A stretch of 64,000 bases of DNA, from assembly GCA_949825025.1 (NCBI GenBank), contig OX463780.1, positions 43,752,979 to 43,816,978 of the forward strand. The letters are read 5' to 3'. Below the pieces are notes generated by a model that made no database searches, had not been told where the DNA came from, and saw nothing but the letters and a program-made list of their open reading frames with translations. Source of the DNA: Siphlonurus alternatus (Eukaryota > Arthropoda > Insecta > Ephemeroptera > Siphlonuridae). Shown here one piece after another: positions 10,901-22,449 of this stretch (positions are counted from its first letter, which is position 1; the number at the start of each line of letters is the position of its first letter). The position numbers and the translations under genes were made by a program.

Positions 10901-13900
10901 TCACTTGCGAGGAAGGGGCCAGGAGGGAACTGAGGGTGCCTGATCGCTGAGGGCAGGAAAGTGGTTGTCTCGGACGTGACTGCTGTTGTGATCGCTAGAG
11001 TCTAAGGAACGCACCACTTGTCCACATGAACGACACTCTTCCAGGTCACCCTTGCGTCCATGGGCCCGCCACAGCTCCTGTAAAAGAGTAATAAAATAAA
11101 AAAACATTGAAGAGGAGAGAAATTTTGCATTCTCAATCTGTATTCTTCACTAGTTTTAAAATACATGAAAGGCTGAATTTCTATTACAAACCTATACTTT
11201 TATGTAAAAAATATTTCAAAACTCGGTGCTTCCACTTACAGTAAACCTGTACAGTAATATTACTAATATATTTTTTAAAGAAAAGGATAGGAATAACCAG
11301 CAAGGCCTTACCGATCAGAAAAGTCACAGTAGGAGAAAATCACAGGTTCACTTCTACTGAGTATTTTTTATTGGTAAGACCTTGCTGATTATTCCTGCCC
11401 TTGTTTGGTAGCAAAATAAAAATTCAAAGGTATTGTGACTTTACAGTAAATAAATTAGCGAAAATAACATTAAAAAAATTATATTTAAATAATTTTCTTC
11501 ATTTGAAGTACATAATGTTAAAATACATACTTCCATTAATTCAAGATGAATTATTGAAAAACAGTTTGTATTAATAAGTAAAATAATAGCAAAGGTTTGA
11601 TAGTTATAATTAGGAACTCCAATGCTCACCTGCTGCTTCCTGATATCTGGCAGCAGAGCTAGCAGCTCCGGGAAGAGTTCTGAGAAAGTCTGCGAGCCCA
11701 TGGCTTCTCTGCACTGCTCGTAATACTCGGTGGCTTCAATGGTGCCTTGTCGAAACTGAGAGGACAGCTGCCGGAACTTTCCCAGCCCTCCTGCACGCTT
11801 TTGCTTCTGTAGTGCACGACTGACTCCTTGAACCAAGGTGCCGTTCCGTTGCTCAAAGTTGACTGGCGGCTGGAACGTCCCGGCCACCTGACAAGAGAAC
11901 TGTTGTCAATATGCCAGATATGTCAAGTTAGTAACTTTATAGTGAGTATTCATTTTATCCTCAGCACTCTACAGTTTACTCTGCAAACTAATTTAAAAAA
12001 TTTTTGTTATTGTTCTTACCAGTGTGCTATAACATAATTTCTATACCTGACAAATTACATGTTCTTTTCTTACCTGTGAGCCACACTTGCTTGCACTACT
12101 GGCACTGCCCTTATAATTAATCTTGCCAAAGGTTTAACATATTTTACCAAGTTAGAAGGTCATAATATGATATAAATCTATCTAAATAATCTTAGAACAC
12201 TTATAATAGAATTTAAGGGTCTAATCCCCCTATTTCTAATTCTTACAACTGTCAGATAGATGCAATACAGTACATTCCAAGTAAAGGATTAAGTGTTTAG
12301 CACTAAAAAATTCCATACCTGATATGATACCTGCAACAAAACTAAGCATTATCTCCCAATCTCCAGTTTAAATTCCATTTAACATACACAACACAACAAT
12401 AACATTGCATAATCGTCACCAAATCTCACTCAAGCCATCAGTTGGTTGATTAGGGATAAACTGACTTCTTCTCAAGAAATATGGGCCAAACTGGCTCACC
12501 TGTCTTATGGGGAAGCTTTCTCCGCAGCTATTGGTGAAAGTAAGGCCATTGGCAGGTCTTGCAACTGAATTTAAGGTGACGGAAAATCCAGGAGGAGGAG
12601 AAGTGGGAGTGGTAGGAGTAAGGACGGGTTTTGACGTAGAGGCAAACCCTGGAGGTGGTGCAAGGCTAGGTGCAGGGGGAGCTCTTGGGGTGGAGTTCTG
12701 ATCTTCCCTGAGAGCCCCGATCTTGAGCTCCGAGCACTTGCGCTCCTCCCCTGCCCCCCGACCCTTCACTGCAGGAGCCCCTGAGGAAGCAGACGAAGTG
12801 GAAGAGGTCTGAGGGACAGGCTGGGGGCTCGTGGAGTTAGGACGTTGACCCTTGCCCTTTTTTTTCTTGGCCTTGCTGCCCCCAGGCTTTACTTCGTCAG
12901 CCTGCAGCACAAGCATAGCCACATTAAAACCAATTATATTCCTAAAAGATTCACTACAATAATACTAAACAAATAACAAACTACGTTTTAAACCAGTTGT
13001 AAATTTATCAAGTAGAAGCAATTAAATACCTTTAGCTAAAAATAAATCTAAACTTTTACAATTATTATTAGAAATTATACTTCAAACTACGCTGATAAAG
13101 GATAATGTATAAAAGAATATTAAGAATTTTTTATCATTAACACCAATATACCACAAACATTTTTCATGCAATGATTTCAAATCTGGAGACTTATTTATAT
13201 TAATATCATATTACTTTTTATTCATTTCCATAAACAAGTATAATAAAATATTAAATAAAGAGATCTGAAAATCTGTAGACATTTGTGGTACTTCTTGACT
13301 CACCTCTACTGTGGCAATTGCAATTTTTGCAGGTACAGGTGCCGGGGTGGGGGTGGGGGCAGGTGTGGGGGGTGGGGGTCTGACAGTAAGGGTGCTGCCT
13401 CCATTGCTAGTTGTTGAAGTTCTACAGCTTGCAGAGAATCTCTCAGGAAGCTTAGCAACCCCACCACTACGTGGTGCAACAGTGCCCTTCCAACTACTCG
13501 CCCCAGCATTTGAAGGAGCTCCAGCAGGAGTGCCGAGAGAGGGGAAGTCAGCCAGACCCCTGCGAGGAGCAACTTGGGCAGGGGCAGGCTCAGGACGACG
13601 AGCCCTGTGTTTCACCTGCACAATAAGCTAGTGTAAGAAAACAATATTCTAATTCTCACATTCAACTTGAAATATGTACATTGTTTCATTCTAATAAGGT
13701 AGGCTTTATTATTATTTAAAGAAAATCGTCTATGCGATATTATTTTCCGGAAAGAAAAGGACAGCAAAGGCTCATAAAAACACAAATCATCGAAAGATGA
13801 TAAATGCTATATTCAAAGGGGATAGCATTTATCATCTTTCAATAATTTGTGTTTTTATGAGCCTTTGCTGTCCTTTTCTTCCCGTAAAAAAAAAAAAAAA

Positions 13901-16900
13901 AAAAAAAAAGTAGGCTTTATACAAATTGAAAGGCGAATATAATTATAGATGTAATGCCTTTATCAGAATATGGCTTGGATCAAAAAAGATAACATCTGCG
14001 TTACCAGTTTTTTTTTTTGTTTTTTTTTTTTGTATTTATTTCCTCCTTCTACAGCAAAGAATCATCAATCATAAGAATTATCAAGAATCATCAATAAATT
14101 TAATCTGACTTCTAAAAAAATATGTGTGTTGATACAGTACTCAAAAGTGAATGTTGACTGGAAACTGGGGGAGAATTCAACCACAGAAACATACTTTTTA
14201 AAAAAATTGCTAAATAAATAATAAACTTAAATTACACGGATGAATTTTTGTATTACTGTAGTCACCTTGATTGAGAGGTTGTTGGATGTGGGACGTTGAG
14301 CGGTGCCTCCTCTCTGCAGACTGATGTTGAGTGTCTGGTTGGGCATCTGCTCGCTGTTGCCATGCAGAGCTGGGAAATTCTCTTCAGTCATCTTAAAGTT
14401 GCCGCCACCTCGGTATTGCACTCCTCGACCTCCCATGCAGGTGGGCATGGCTTCTCCAGACAGCGAGGGGAAATTGTCGTTGCATCGCATGTCCGGAGAC
14501 GGTCTGTCTGGTGGCGGAGGAGGGACAGTTGCGTAGCCTACTGCACCCTCCATTTCCTCTCTGGAAATATCAAAATAAAGTTTAGTGATTCTACAGTCTG
14601 TCAAATCTTAGTTTTTTCAATCTTTCAGATCCATGATATAGCATACAACAAAAACAGCTACAAGAAACAATGGTTGCCCTCAAAAGTGGTACAAACTTAA
14701 GTGTGAAAGACTGTAAATTATTTAACGTAAATTTTGTGGTGAAATGTTAGGTTTCACTCACTTACAGCACAAATGTGCTCTCTTTTTTTTATTTTAATTT
14801 TACCCAATGTCTTCTGCTCAATGTTAGTAAACAAATTATATTGAAGTATTATTGTGTAAAGTTTAGAATGAAAAAGGCTTCATGCGACGGACATTATAAA
14901 CAATGGTTTGTTACAACCACTGCATACCTAACTAGGAAAATGAGCATTCAGTTGAGGGTAAAAGTAGTCATAGAATGCTTACTTCTTTAGGTAACAGTTC
15001 TATGACACAGTTTTCCATTTAATTGAATATACAATACTTGTCATTATTTCATGGAGTACTCACTGTTGCTGTGTCCTGCGCTGGGTGAGGGCACTACCGC
15101 GAGGCCGCGGGGCCAGAGTGAACTCCAGCTCTAGCGTACGTGCTTGCTTTGTAGCTGCCTTGCCTAGTGCTCGACCATGTACAGATGCCCGGTGAGCTAG
15201 ACACATGTTTCATTATTAGTCTTTGACCTTTAGACACACATTACATCGGGACCTGTAACTAACTCAACATCAATCAATTTGACCTTTAGGAAGATTTCTT
15301 TCTTTTAAAGTATTACATAATGAAGAACAAGAAAATCACTTACTATCAGAACCAAAAAGGTGTGCCCCTCTCCTTATGGAACTTGTATGCTATTCAGGGG
15401 CACACCTTTTTGGTTCTGATAGTAGTTTAGATTCACTTCCATAAGTAAATGAGCTTTCACTAACAATGCAAGTAATACATTGATACGCTGAGGCCACAAA
15501 TCCATTCCATTTTACTTCTCATGTATTTTCTTCTTAAGTCTTTAGCTGTAGAATGGCTAAAAGTATCAACTGTTGCCACAATAATCACTCTTTTAGCCTC
15601 TTTCACACACCTTTAAGGTCAATATCTGAGCGGTAGACAGAAGTAAACTTTTCTTCCTTGCATGCTCCTTCCTCACACAGATAATGCTCAGCACGAAAAT
15701 GATCACGTAAATAATCATACGACCTGTAACAATAAACATGAACTATTGTTGTGATACACACCAGAGAAGTAGAACACAAACTTCTATTACTGTCACAACT
15801 TAAAGGCCTTATGAACCTTTGCACAATATGAAGTACACGGTAAGCTTTGCTTTAGTATGATTCGGCTGCATAAAATTTTTTGTTTCAGCAGAACAAATAT
15901 CAGAGATAATAGCCGATGAAAAGGAACCTGTGACGTCACTCACGCTCATTCAGCGGCGACAATATAGGGAAATCCCTGCAAAAGATAGGTTCACTCCCGC
16001 CGCAACCACGGCCACAATTTGACTTCTGTAATTTTGCAACTTTACCAGGACAGTCTTGATAGTATTTTTCAAATAGCCTGAAAGATTTTTTTTGATGACG
16101 TTCACACAAACGGAGTTATTGCGGTAGAAAGAGGAGCGAAAATGTTGTATAGGAAAACGATGTTAAATTTTTGGCTTATCTTGCTACCGCAATAACTCAG
16201 TCTGTACACACGCCACCAAAAAAAATCTTTCCATCTATTTGACAAATACTATCAAGACTGCCCTGGTAAAGTTTCAAAATTCCAGAAGTAAAATTGTGGC
16301 TGTGGTTGCAGCGGGAGGGAACCTATCTTTTGCAGGGATTTCCCTATATTGTCACCGCTGAATGAGCGTGAGTGACGTCACAGGTGCTTCTTCATCGGCT
16401 ATTATTTCTGATATTTGTGCTACTAAAATAAAAAAAATTTATGCAGCCGAATCACACTGAAGCAAAGCTAACCGTGTACTTAATACTGTGAAAAGGTTCA
16501 TAAGGCCTTTAAAACCAACTGTAATCCATGTAAAGTTATTTTTATATTCCTTCATGTATGACCAATTTAATTCCTTGACCAAATCATATGATGTTAATCA
16601 TAAAAATAGAAACCAATTTCAAAATTTAATTTATCTGAAGCTAATTGTTACCCAAAGTATCGATGATATCCATCAGCATCACAGAAGTGGCAGAAGAGGT
16701 GGTTCCTACGCAGGTGTCGGAACAGTTCGTCGTTGTCCATGAAGCGCTCGTCACAGAACTCGCAAAGGGGATGGCCACGGTGTGAGCGGTCGTCTGAGTC
16801 ACCCCGCCTGCGGTGCTGACCCAGCTCTGCCCTCTTGTAGCAGCGACGCTCACACGAGAAGATCTAATTAAAACAAGAGAAAATAAAATTTTAAATACTG

Positions 16901-17194
16901 TACTGAGTGCCTAAATTTTCAAAATTTTGTACTAATTCATTGTTTATAATCAATCATTTACAATCTAAAAATAACAAACATTTCCCTAAAAAAAAAAAAA
17001 TCCTTTATCAAAATGCCAAAGAGTGGTGACAGCATATAAATATATTTTTCAGTCCCTGATAAATGATTAGAAAACGTTTGATCTAACATTTAAAAGTAAG
17101 ATTAATAATGTACTGACAATGGAGTATCGACCTCAATTTTTTTTTTTTTTTTTTTTATTGCAGAAATGGATAGAGCATGCAAAGTTATGCTACA

Positions 17195-17248
<54 letters not shown>

Positions 17249-18347
17249 ACCCTGATTTTTTTTAGATTTTTTACAGCCCTGGAAATATTTTTAAAAAATT
17301 ATTGAAAGTCCTTTTTGTGACGTCACGCGGCGGCAAGTCCTATCTTTTTCGTCTCATGACGTCACAAAAAGGACTTTCAATAATTTTTTAAAAATACTTC
17401 CAGCGCTGTAAAAAATCTGAAAAAAATCAGGGTAGCATAACTTTGTACCCTCTATCCATTTCTGCAATAAAAAAAATTGAGGTTGATACTCCATTGCAGG
17501 TAACGTGGAAGGACTCACCTTGAGGTTATCCACACAGAGATCGCAGTAATACAGTTCATGCTCACGCCGCATGTGGTCTTTGAGAGCTCCAAATGTCCTA
17601 AACTCCGGCTTGCCTGTACACACACGACATGAGTGCAGCAGTAGACGCCTGTAAGCTTCCTCCACCGCAGCACTTGCAAACCCAATCTTGTATCTGCGCT
17701 CCCATCCCTTTTCATGTAAGCTACGAAATGGATGAACTTCGTCAGCAAAGATCACCTGAAATCAGGACATTAGATTTAAAATACATTCTACATAATGATA
17801 AGTTGTATTACTGTATATAACTTAGATATTAATACATATTTGATCATCTTAAATTCTTAAGTCTACAAATAAAATTTCAATAATCTTTTACAATTTTACT
17901 TCTATTTTTTGAGGGTGTTAACTGTTAACAAAGGGTATCATATTTTGGGTGATTTATTTAACTATGCAAAACTTGTAAACATTTAAATTTTGTTCCTCAA
18001 TAAGAACAAGAAATTGATTACAATTGTTTAATTACATTTGTAATTCATATACAGTTGATGAAGTTACAGGTTGAGATCATAGTTATCTGTACAATATGTT
18101 TAAAATGTACAACAACACTTAAATTTTGCAATAAAAATTTGAAATACAAATCAATTATATTTCTGTTTTCAATTCTAACCTTTGGCATATCTTGCCGACA
18201 GATAGGACATTCTGTCTGCTGACAGAGCACTCGCATGCGTGTAGAGCACTCGTAGCACACAGGATGATCACACTGCCCCATCGAGTAGAACTCGGCAATC
18301 TTGAAACACACCACGCAGGTGTTCTCGTCATCTTCTTCACCAGACAT
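10901..18347 (-). CDS. ZNF598: ZNF598-type E3 ubiquitin ligase, complete (768 codons)
   Basis: In this family the protein recognises collided ribosomes and ubiquitinates small-subunit proteins to start ribosome quality control in the cytosol. Ten exons: 18347-18180, 17755-17519, 16863-16652, 15723-15611, 15196-15064, 14560-14266, 13615-13304, 12901-12500, 11887-11630 and 11077-10901. They total 2307 nt including TGA. The N-terminal RING finger has CVVC, CDHPVCYEC and CPIC spacing (residues about 10-52). It is followed by C2H2 fingers containing GHPLCEFCDERFMDNDELFR and HFFCHFCDADG, as in ZNF598 orthologues. The middle is low-complexity and Pro/Ser-rich with several FPSL/FPAL motifs, and the C-terminus has a conserved block ending in a CRSCGQVV zinc-knuckle-like motif. 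Length is somewhat below the human protein (about 900). Introns carry several foldback elements. An N-terminal extension through exons at 20748-20202 is possible. Confidence 0.95.
11289..11398. repeat. short inverted repeat in last ZNF598 intron
   Basis: GGAATAACCAGCAAGGCCTT near 11289 pairs with AAGACCTTGCTGATTATTCC near 11395, leaving a 50-60 nt loop. It is small and non-coding. Confidence 0.5.
13748..13884. repeat. palindromic MITE in ZNF598 intron
   Basis: Arms of about 65 bp (13748-13815, 13823-13884) pair almost perfectly through CCTTTGCTGTCCTTTTCTT and CATAAAAACACAAAT. The loop is a few bases. A poly-A run follows on the right. Confidence 0.75.
15341..15424. repeat. perfect 29 bp inverted repeat in ZNF598 intron
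   Basis: TACTATCAGAACCAAAAAGG followed by TGTGCCCCT (15341-15369) is exactly mirrored at 15396-15424 across a 26 nt loop. It could form a stable hairpin in the pre-mRNA. Confidence 0.75.
15800..16512. mobile_element. 713 bp TTAA-flanked foldback element in ZNF598 intron
   Basis: The element starts TTAA-AGGCCTTATGAACC and ends with the exact mirror, GGTTCATAAGGCCT-TTAA. Arms of about 320 bp share TGCAGCCGAATC, GTGACGTCAC, GGGATTTCCCTATATTG and GTGGTTGC/GCAACCAC blocks. A loop of about 60 nt separates them. TGACGTCA occurs at 15931-15938 and 16373-16380. Its left end lies 77 bp from the 15723 exon edge, inside the intron. No transposase is present. Confidence 0.85.
17118..17495. mobile_element. 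foldback element, AATGGAGTAT family, with (TA)n expansion
   Basis: Ends read AATGGAGTATCGACCTC and its mirror. Arms contain TTATTGCAGAAATGGATAGA, CTGATTTTTTT, ATTATTGAAAGTCCTTTTTG and TGACGTCA (17318-17325, 17357-17364). A (TA)n tract of about 50 bp at 17197-17245 has expanded inside the left arm only. The right end stops about 22 bp from the splice donor of the ZNF598 exon 17755-17519. Confidence 0.85.
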
Positions 18348-18374
18348 TGTGACAACTTTTTTCAGCTCAGTTTC

Positions 18375-20201
18375 CTGACAACAAACAAATTCTTAGTTTC
18401 AAGTCTCTACAAATGGGATGTCAGATCCAAACACTGTATTGTAACTAAGCATAAAATGTAAAAAAAAAGTCTTAAATAAACTGACTTAGCACACAGGTTT
18501 GATTTCTATTGTGTTATCAAAAACTTGTATGACACAAAATGTTAGTTTACGTGACATCAACTCAATCTAGTGTAGCATCAAGCCTTTTATTCCCCAACAG
18601 TTTCAACCATATATTTTTTCCCCAAACAATGTAGATCTTTATGGTAATGAAAATTACACACTATATAATTCTCCAAAAAAATTTAGCCCTAAGCCTGTGT
18701 AATGTTTGCACGCAGTATAATTCTGAATAGTAATTTAGAGCAATTTGGAACATTTTGAGTGCACACGGCGGGAAGCTTCATACACCTGCTTGGCTACTGT
18801 ATCCAGCCTCCTTGTGATGCATATGCATACCAGGTATATGTACAGTACTGTATAATATTTTATAATGCAGTGATTAGTTTACAATATGCACCAAATTAGG
18901 TATATGCATATAATATATATATGTACAATGGAGTACCGACCTCAATTTTTTTTATTGCAGAAATGGATAGAAAGTGCAAAGTTATGCTACTCTGATTTTT
19001 TTCAGATTTTTTAGAGCCCGGGAAGTATTTTTAAAAAATGATTGAAAGTGCAGAAAAAGTGCCGCCTCTCTTAATAAAAGATAGGACCCAAAAGGGACAT
19101 GGATTCGAACCCGACCTCGCCAAAACTTTTTAGCAATACTTCCCGGTCCCTAAAAAATCTGAAAAAAATCAGAGTAACATAACTTTTCATCCTCTATCCA
19201 TTTCTGCAATAATTTTGAGGTCGGTACTCAATATGGTACACAAATTAGCCTGTATGCACACAGGGAACAGCTTGAACATTACCATCCCTGACTACCGGTA
19301 ATTAAATTTGATTTTTAATTTCGATCTGCTGCAAATGTGGCTATCCCACGGTGGCACGGCTGCAGCTCTATGCTCCAACAGACGCTACAGATGAAGATTT
19401 ACAGTACATACGATACCGGTATGGGGCTACTTAATAAGTGCAATTATTTTAATATAGTGTACAGTATGCATATGCATAGCTTAGCATAGCTACAAGCATC
19501 CTAAACAAGGTCGAATCTAAACTGTCTAAAGTCATCATGCTTCCATAGACTGCGTGGAAACGCCCACATTCAGGGCAAGGGTAATGAATATTTTATTGTT
19601 AGTAACTGTTATTATTATTATATTATTATTATATATTATTATTATTATGTGTTGTTGTAAAGTGTTTTAGTGTTTGTTTGCTATATTTTGTAAAAAGACG
19701 TAATCCATGTTGTACTTGTACAGCCAGTGATTAATAAAATGAATTGAATTTGTACTCTCCCGAAGCAGTATGTACTATGTTACATATTAGGACATAGATC
19801 GTATGCATATGCATATTATCGTTCGGACACAAAGTCGGATGGTGGCAGGTCAACCTAGAGGTATGGCATATATTATTATTATTATTAATAATAATAATAT
19901 ATGTATGTGGTATGCATAAACACTGACAGTATGCATGCATCCTATAACTAAATTTATTACATATTAAAAGTCTATTTGCATTTAAATTCAAAGAGTTGAA
20001 GAGAAATGTCCCTAGATATGGAAAGTGCAACGGGGTTGGGCCAAAAATCCATGCTCAACATTACGACTTTAAATCTTTTTTTCTTTCGGCTATTTTTGAC
20101 GTACGAGTTATTTATTATGTAGCAAAGATTATAAGGATGCTAGCTAAGTTCAATTATTTTCTAAAATAGCTTTCGATTTGGAGTTATGGGACATTTCTTA
20201 C
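18375..20201. other. region upstream of the ZNF598 RING exon
   Basis: This is AT-rich and has no supportable coding exon. It contains the foldback element 18927-19233, ATGCATA-rich simple sequence near 18820-18920 and TATTAT repeats near 19611-19650 and 19868-19902. If the upstream exons at 20748-20202 are spliced to the acceptor at 18375, this stretch is an intron. Confidence 0.5.
18927..19233. mobile_element. foldback element, AATGGAGTAT family, with Pol III B-box-like loop
   Basis: Ends read AATGGAGTACCGACCTC and its mirror. Arms share GCAGAAATGGATAGA and the CTGATTTTTTTCAGATTTTT block with its relatives. Instead of TGACGTCA, the centre holds about 90 bp with GGATTCGAACCCGACCTCG. Its complement contains GGTTCGAATCC, a perfect match to a tRNA B-box. 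The same loop, inverted, is in the copy at 49958-50246. Confidence 0.8.
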
Positions 20202-20748
20202 CTCCACATAGTGATCTTTCGCAAACAGATGGTAACACGCCGTGCAACTGATGACGTCATAAATGATGATGATTTGGCCGCTTTTCTAAAAATTAATTTT
20301 TACATCATGAATAAATTAAAGCTATTGAAGAAATAATTGAGAAGCAGATAGCTACAGAAAACAAAGAATATTTCTTTGATAATATTAAAATTTCATAAAA
20401 ATATATAAATTATGTTTCGACTTTGGAAAAAAATAATAATAATAATAAAATAATAAAAAAAAAAAAAAAATAGGGAGGGAGGGCCGACATCTAGATGTCT
20501 TATTTTAAACTTCTTGGATGTACTCATGATTGCTCATAAAAAAAAGTTCATTATATTCAACATTATAAGTTTTGTGGATCGAATCATACGTAGATTTTTA
20601 TAATTTTTACGCCTTCTTGACCTTAAAATGTCAGAACAAAGCTTTTAAAATATATTTTATAAGCATAAATTATGTATCATCAACAACTTAATTTCAAATC
20701 ATTTTTCAATTTACCTACCAAAGTTAAATCATCATCAGCTGTCGCCAT
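20202..20748 (-). other. possible upstream (N-terminal or 5' UTR) exons of ZNF598
   Basis: A YY1-like ATGGCGACAG begins at 20748, and a GTAGGT donor follows at 20719. A second candidate exon, 20285-20202, has a TTAATTTTTAG acceptor and a GTAAGA donor. Splicing it to the TTTGTTGTCAG acceptor at 18375 keeps one open frame into the RING exon. That adds 47 residues beginning MATADDDLTLKSGQ. All phases match and there is no stop, but the peptide has no known motif, so these may be 5' UTR exons. Confidence 0.35.
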
Positions 20749-20963
20749 AACAGTTTGGTATTTAAGTCCTTAAAATAGTGTTGCTTGCCATGAAATATCC
20801 GTGCAATCTTCCTATCTGTGATAAAAATATGATTTCCTGACTCAACATAATCATAAATTAGGAATTCATCTTCTTCTCTGCGCGAGGAATAAACGGTGAA
20901 GTTGCTATTTAAGGTAAAAATCTTAACATGAAGCCGACCTTTCTCGGACCTTGAGATGGCCAT
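20724..20963 (-). CDS. hypothetical 79-codon ORF upstream of ZNF598
   Basis: This true-ATG ORF begins MAISRSEKGRLHVKIF and ends WRQLMMI. Amino-acid composition is balanced, with no obvious low complexity and no recognised motif. It overlaps the putative ZNF598 start-site region in another frame, so it may be promoter or 5' UTR sequence. It lies between two divergently transcribed genes. Confidence 0.2.
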   Translation of the reverse strand: MAISRSEKGRLHVKIFTLNSNFTVYSSRREEDEFLIYDYVESGNHIFITDRKIARIFHGKQHYFKDLNTKLLWRQLMMI

Positions 20964-21986
20964 TGAATATCATCTGATTCACGACGTATTTCATATTATT
21001 TTATATAATCTGTATTTATTCGGTTGACCAGATACATACACATGCTGTGCATTACAATGCAGCGAAATTTAGCCATGTACAAAAATATTTTTTGTGCATA
21101 ACTGTATTGCTTTGAATAAATTTGTTTTGAAAGGGTGGAGTTCTCGTCAACAGGCCCAAGTTTTCCTGGTGAACCTCACCTGTCAGTGAGTCATTCAGGC
21201 CTGTTGAATAGTTTTTATGATTAGAAAATTGTTGATAATATCTTATATAATAACCTAGTATTAGGTACAGCACTAGTAAGTTCGAGTTGGTTATGAATTT
21301 CAGCATTTAAACCTATAAATAAGCATACTGTGTGCAGTCTGTGCACAGGACAATTCGCCGTATCCATATCATAATTATAATTACAGTATGAATATGTTAT
21401 ACATAAATATGCATACTGTATGTATCATATGTCTTGTATGCTGTGCATGTTATGTATGCTGTGCATGTTATGCATGCTCTATTAGTTTTGTGTTTTTAGG
21501 ACTTCACCCTTCAGGTCTGGTAGAGACTGTATGATAGAGAGTGTATGATATGCATATCATACAACTGTATCATATGCATACAGTATATATGTATGCTAGA
21601 GAGTCTAGAGACTGATTAGAGAAATTAAGGAGCTTTTACAAAATTATGTACATAATCAAAAATTATTACGGAAATACTCGGTAGCAAACGTTGTTGATTA
21701 TGCCGTAGAACGTGTGGGTCGAACCTGCATCACGTTCTATGCGGCACTCCGTAGAAAAATCAAACTAATCTTGATATTCCTTCGCTATTCACGATTCAAG
21801 AGATTTTCCGCCACAGCAGCCGCAGACGAACGAAAATATGTGAAAGCTTACTTCATTTCTACGGACTCCGTAGCAATTTTCAATTATCTGAGAGTACCTT
21901 ATAAACATTTCTTAATAAACAAATTTGAAAGTGAAAATTTGATTTTATGTACGGTATTAAATATTCTATTATATTTGTTGTTACAG
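20964..21986. promoter_or_regulatory. head-to-head intergenic region ZNF598 / CK1
   Basis: This separates the minus-strand ZNF598 start region from the plus-strand CK1 gene. The right part (about 21690-21860) is richer in GC and CpG and is the likely CK1 promoter and first UTR exon. A TTGTTACAG acceptor at 21978-21986 shows that the CK1 start-codon exon is preceded by a 5' UTR intron. Direct repeats of TATGCTGTGCATGTTATG occur near 21436-21475. Confidence 0.45.
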
Positions 21987-21991
21987 CAATC

Positions 21992-22404
21992 ATGGAGTTA
22001 CGTGTGGGTAACAAATATCGGCTGGGCCGCAAGATTGGTAGTGGCTCCTTTGGTGACATCTACCTTGGTAAGTTCCAATTATATTTTCATTTCTCATATT
22101 GTTTGATTATGTATACTTTAACCTTTTATGTCTTGCAGTATTTACACTCTTGGGGCTTCCTGCTTTTTTTTTTTTTTTTTCAAGTATGATCATTTTGACG
22201 GTAGGGGAATGCGCATACCTGTATCAACTAAAAAAACACCCCACATAAAGCAATGAACTTTGAGCTTCTTTTGTTTTGCATTGAAACACCAAATATTTTA
22301 TTTTTCTGTTAACAGTATGTCTCTACAGAAGGTATAGTTTTGTAAATATACAGTGCACAATAATCAAAGATCAGAGTTTCGTATTGTTCCCTATATACTA
22401 TATA

Positions 22405-22449
<45 letters not shown>

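Noticed and set aside
19731..20030. 99-codon minus-strand frame
   Set aside because: Asn/Ile runs from TATTAT repeats and no family signal; not supported as coding.
21714..22106. 130-codon frame overlapping the CK1 start exon
   Set aside because: Wrong frame relative to the conserved kinase start; it crosses the 5' UTR acceptor and the CK1 donor. It may include UTR exon sequence but not a protein.
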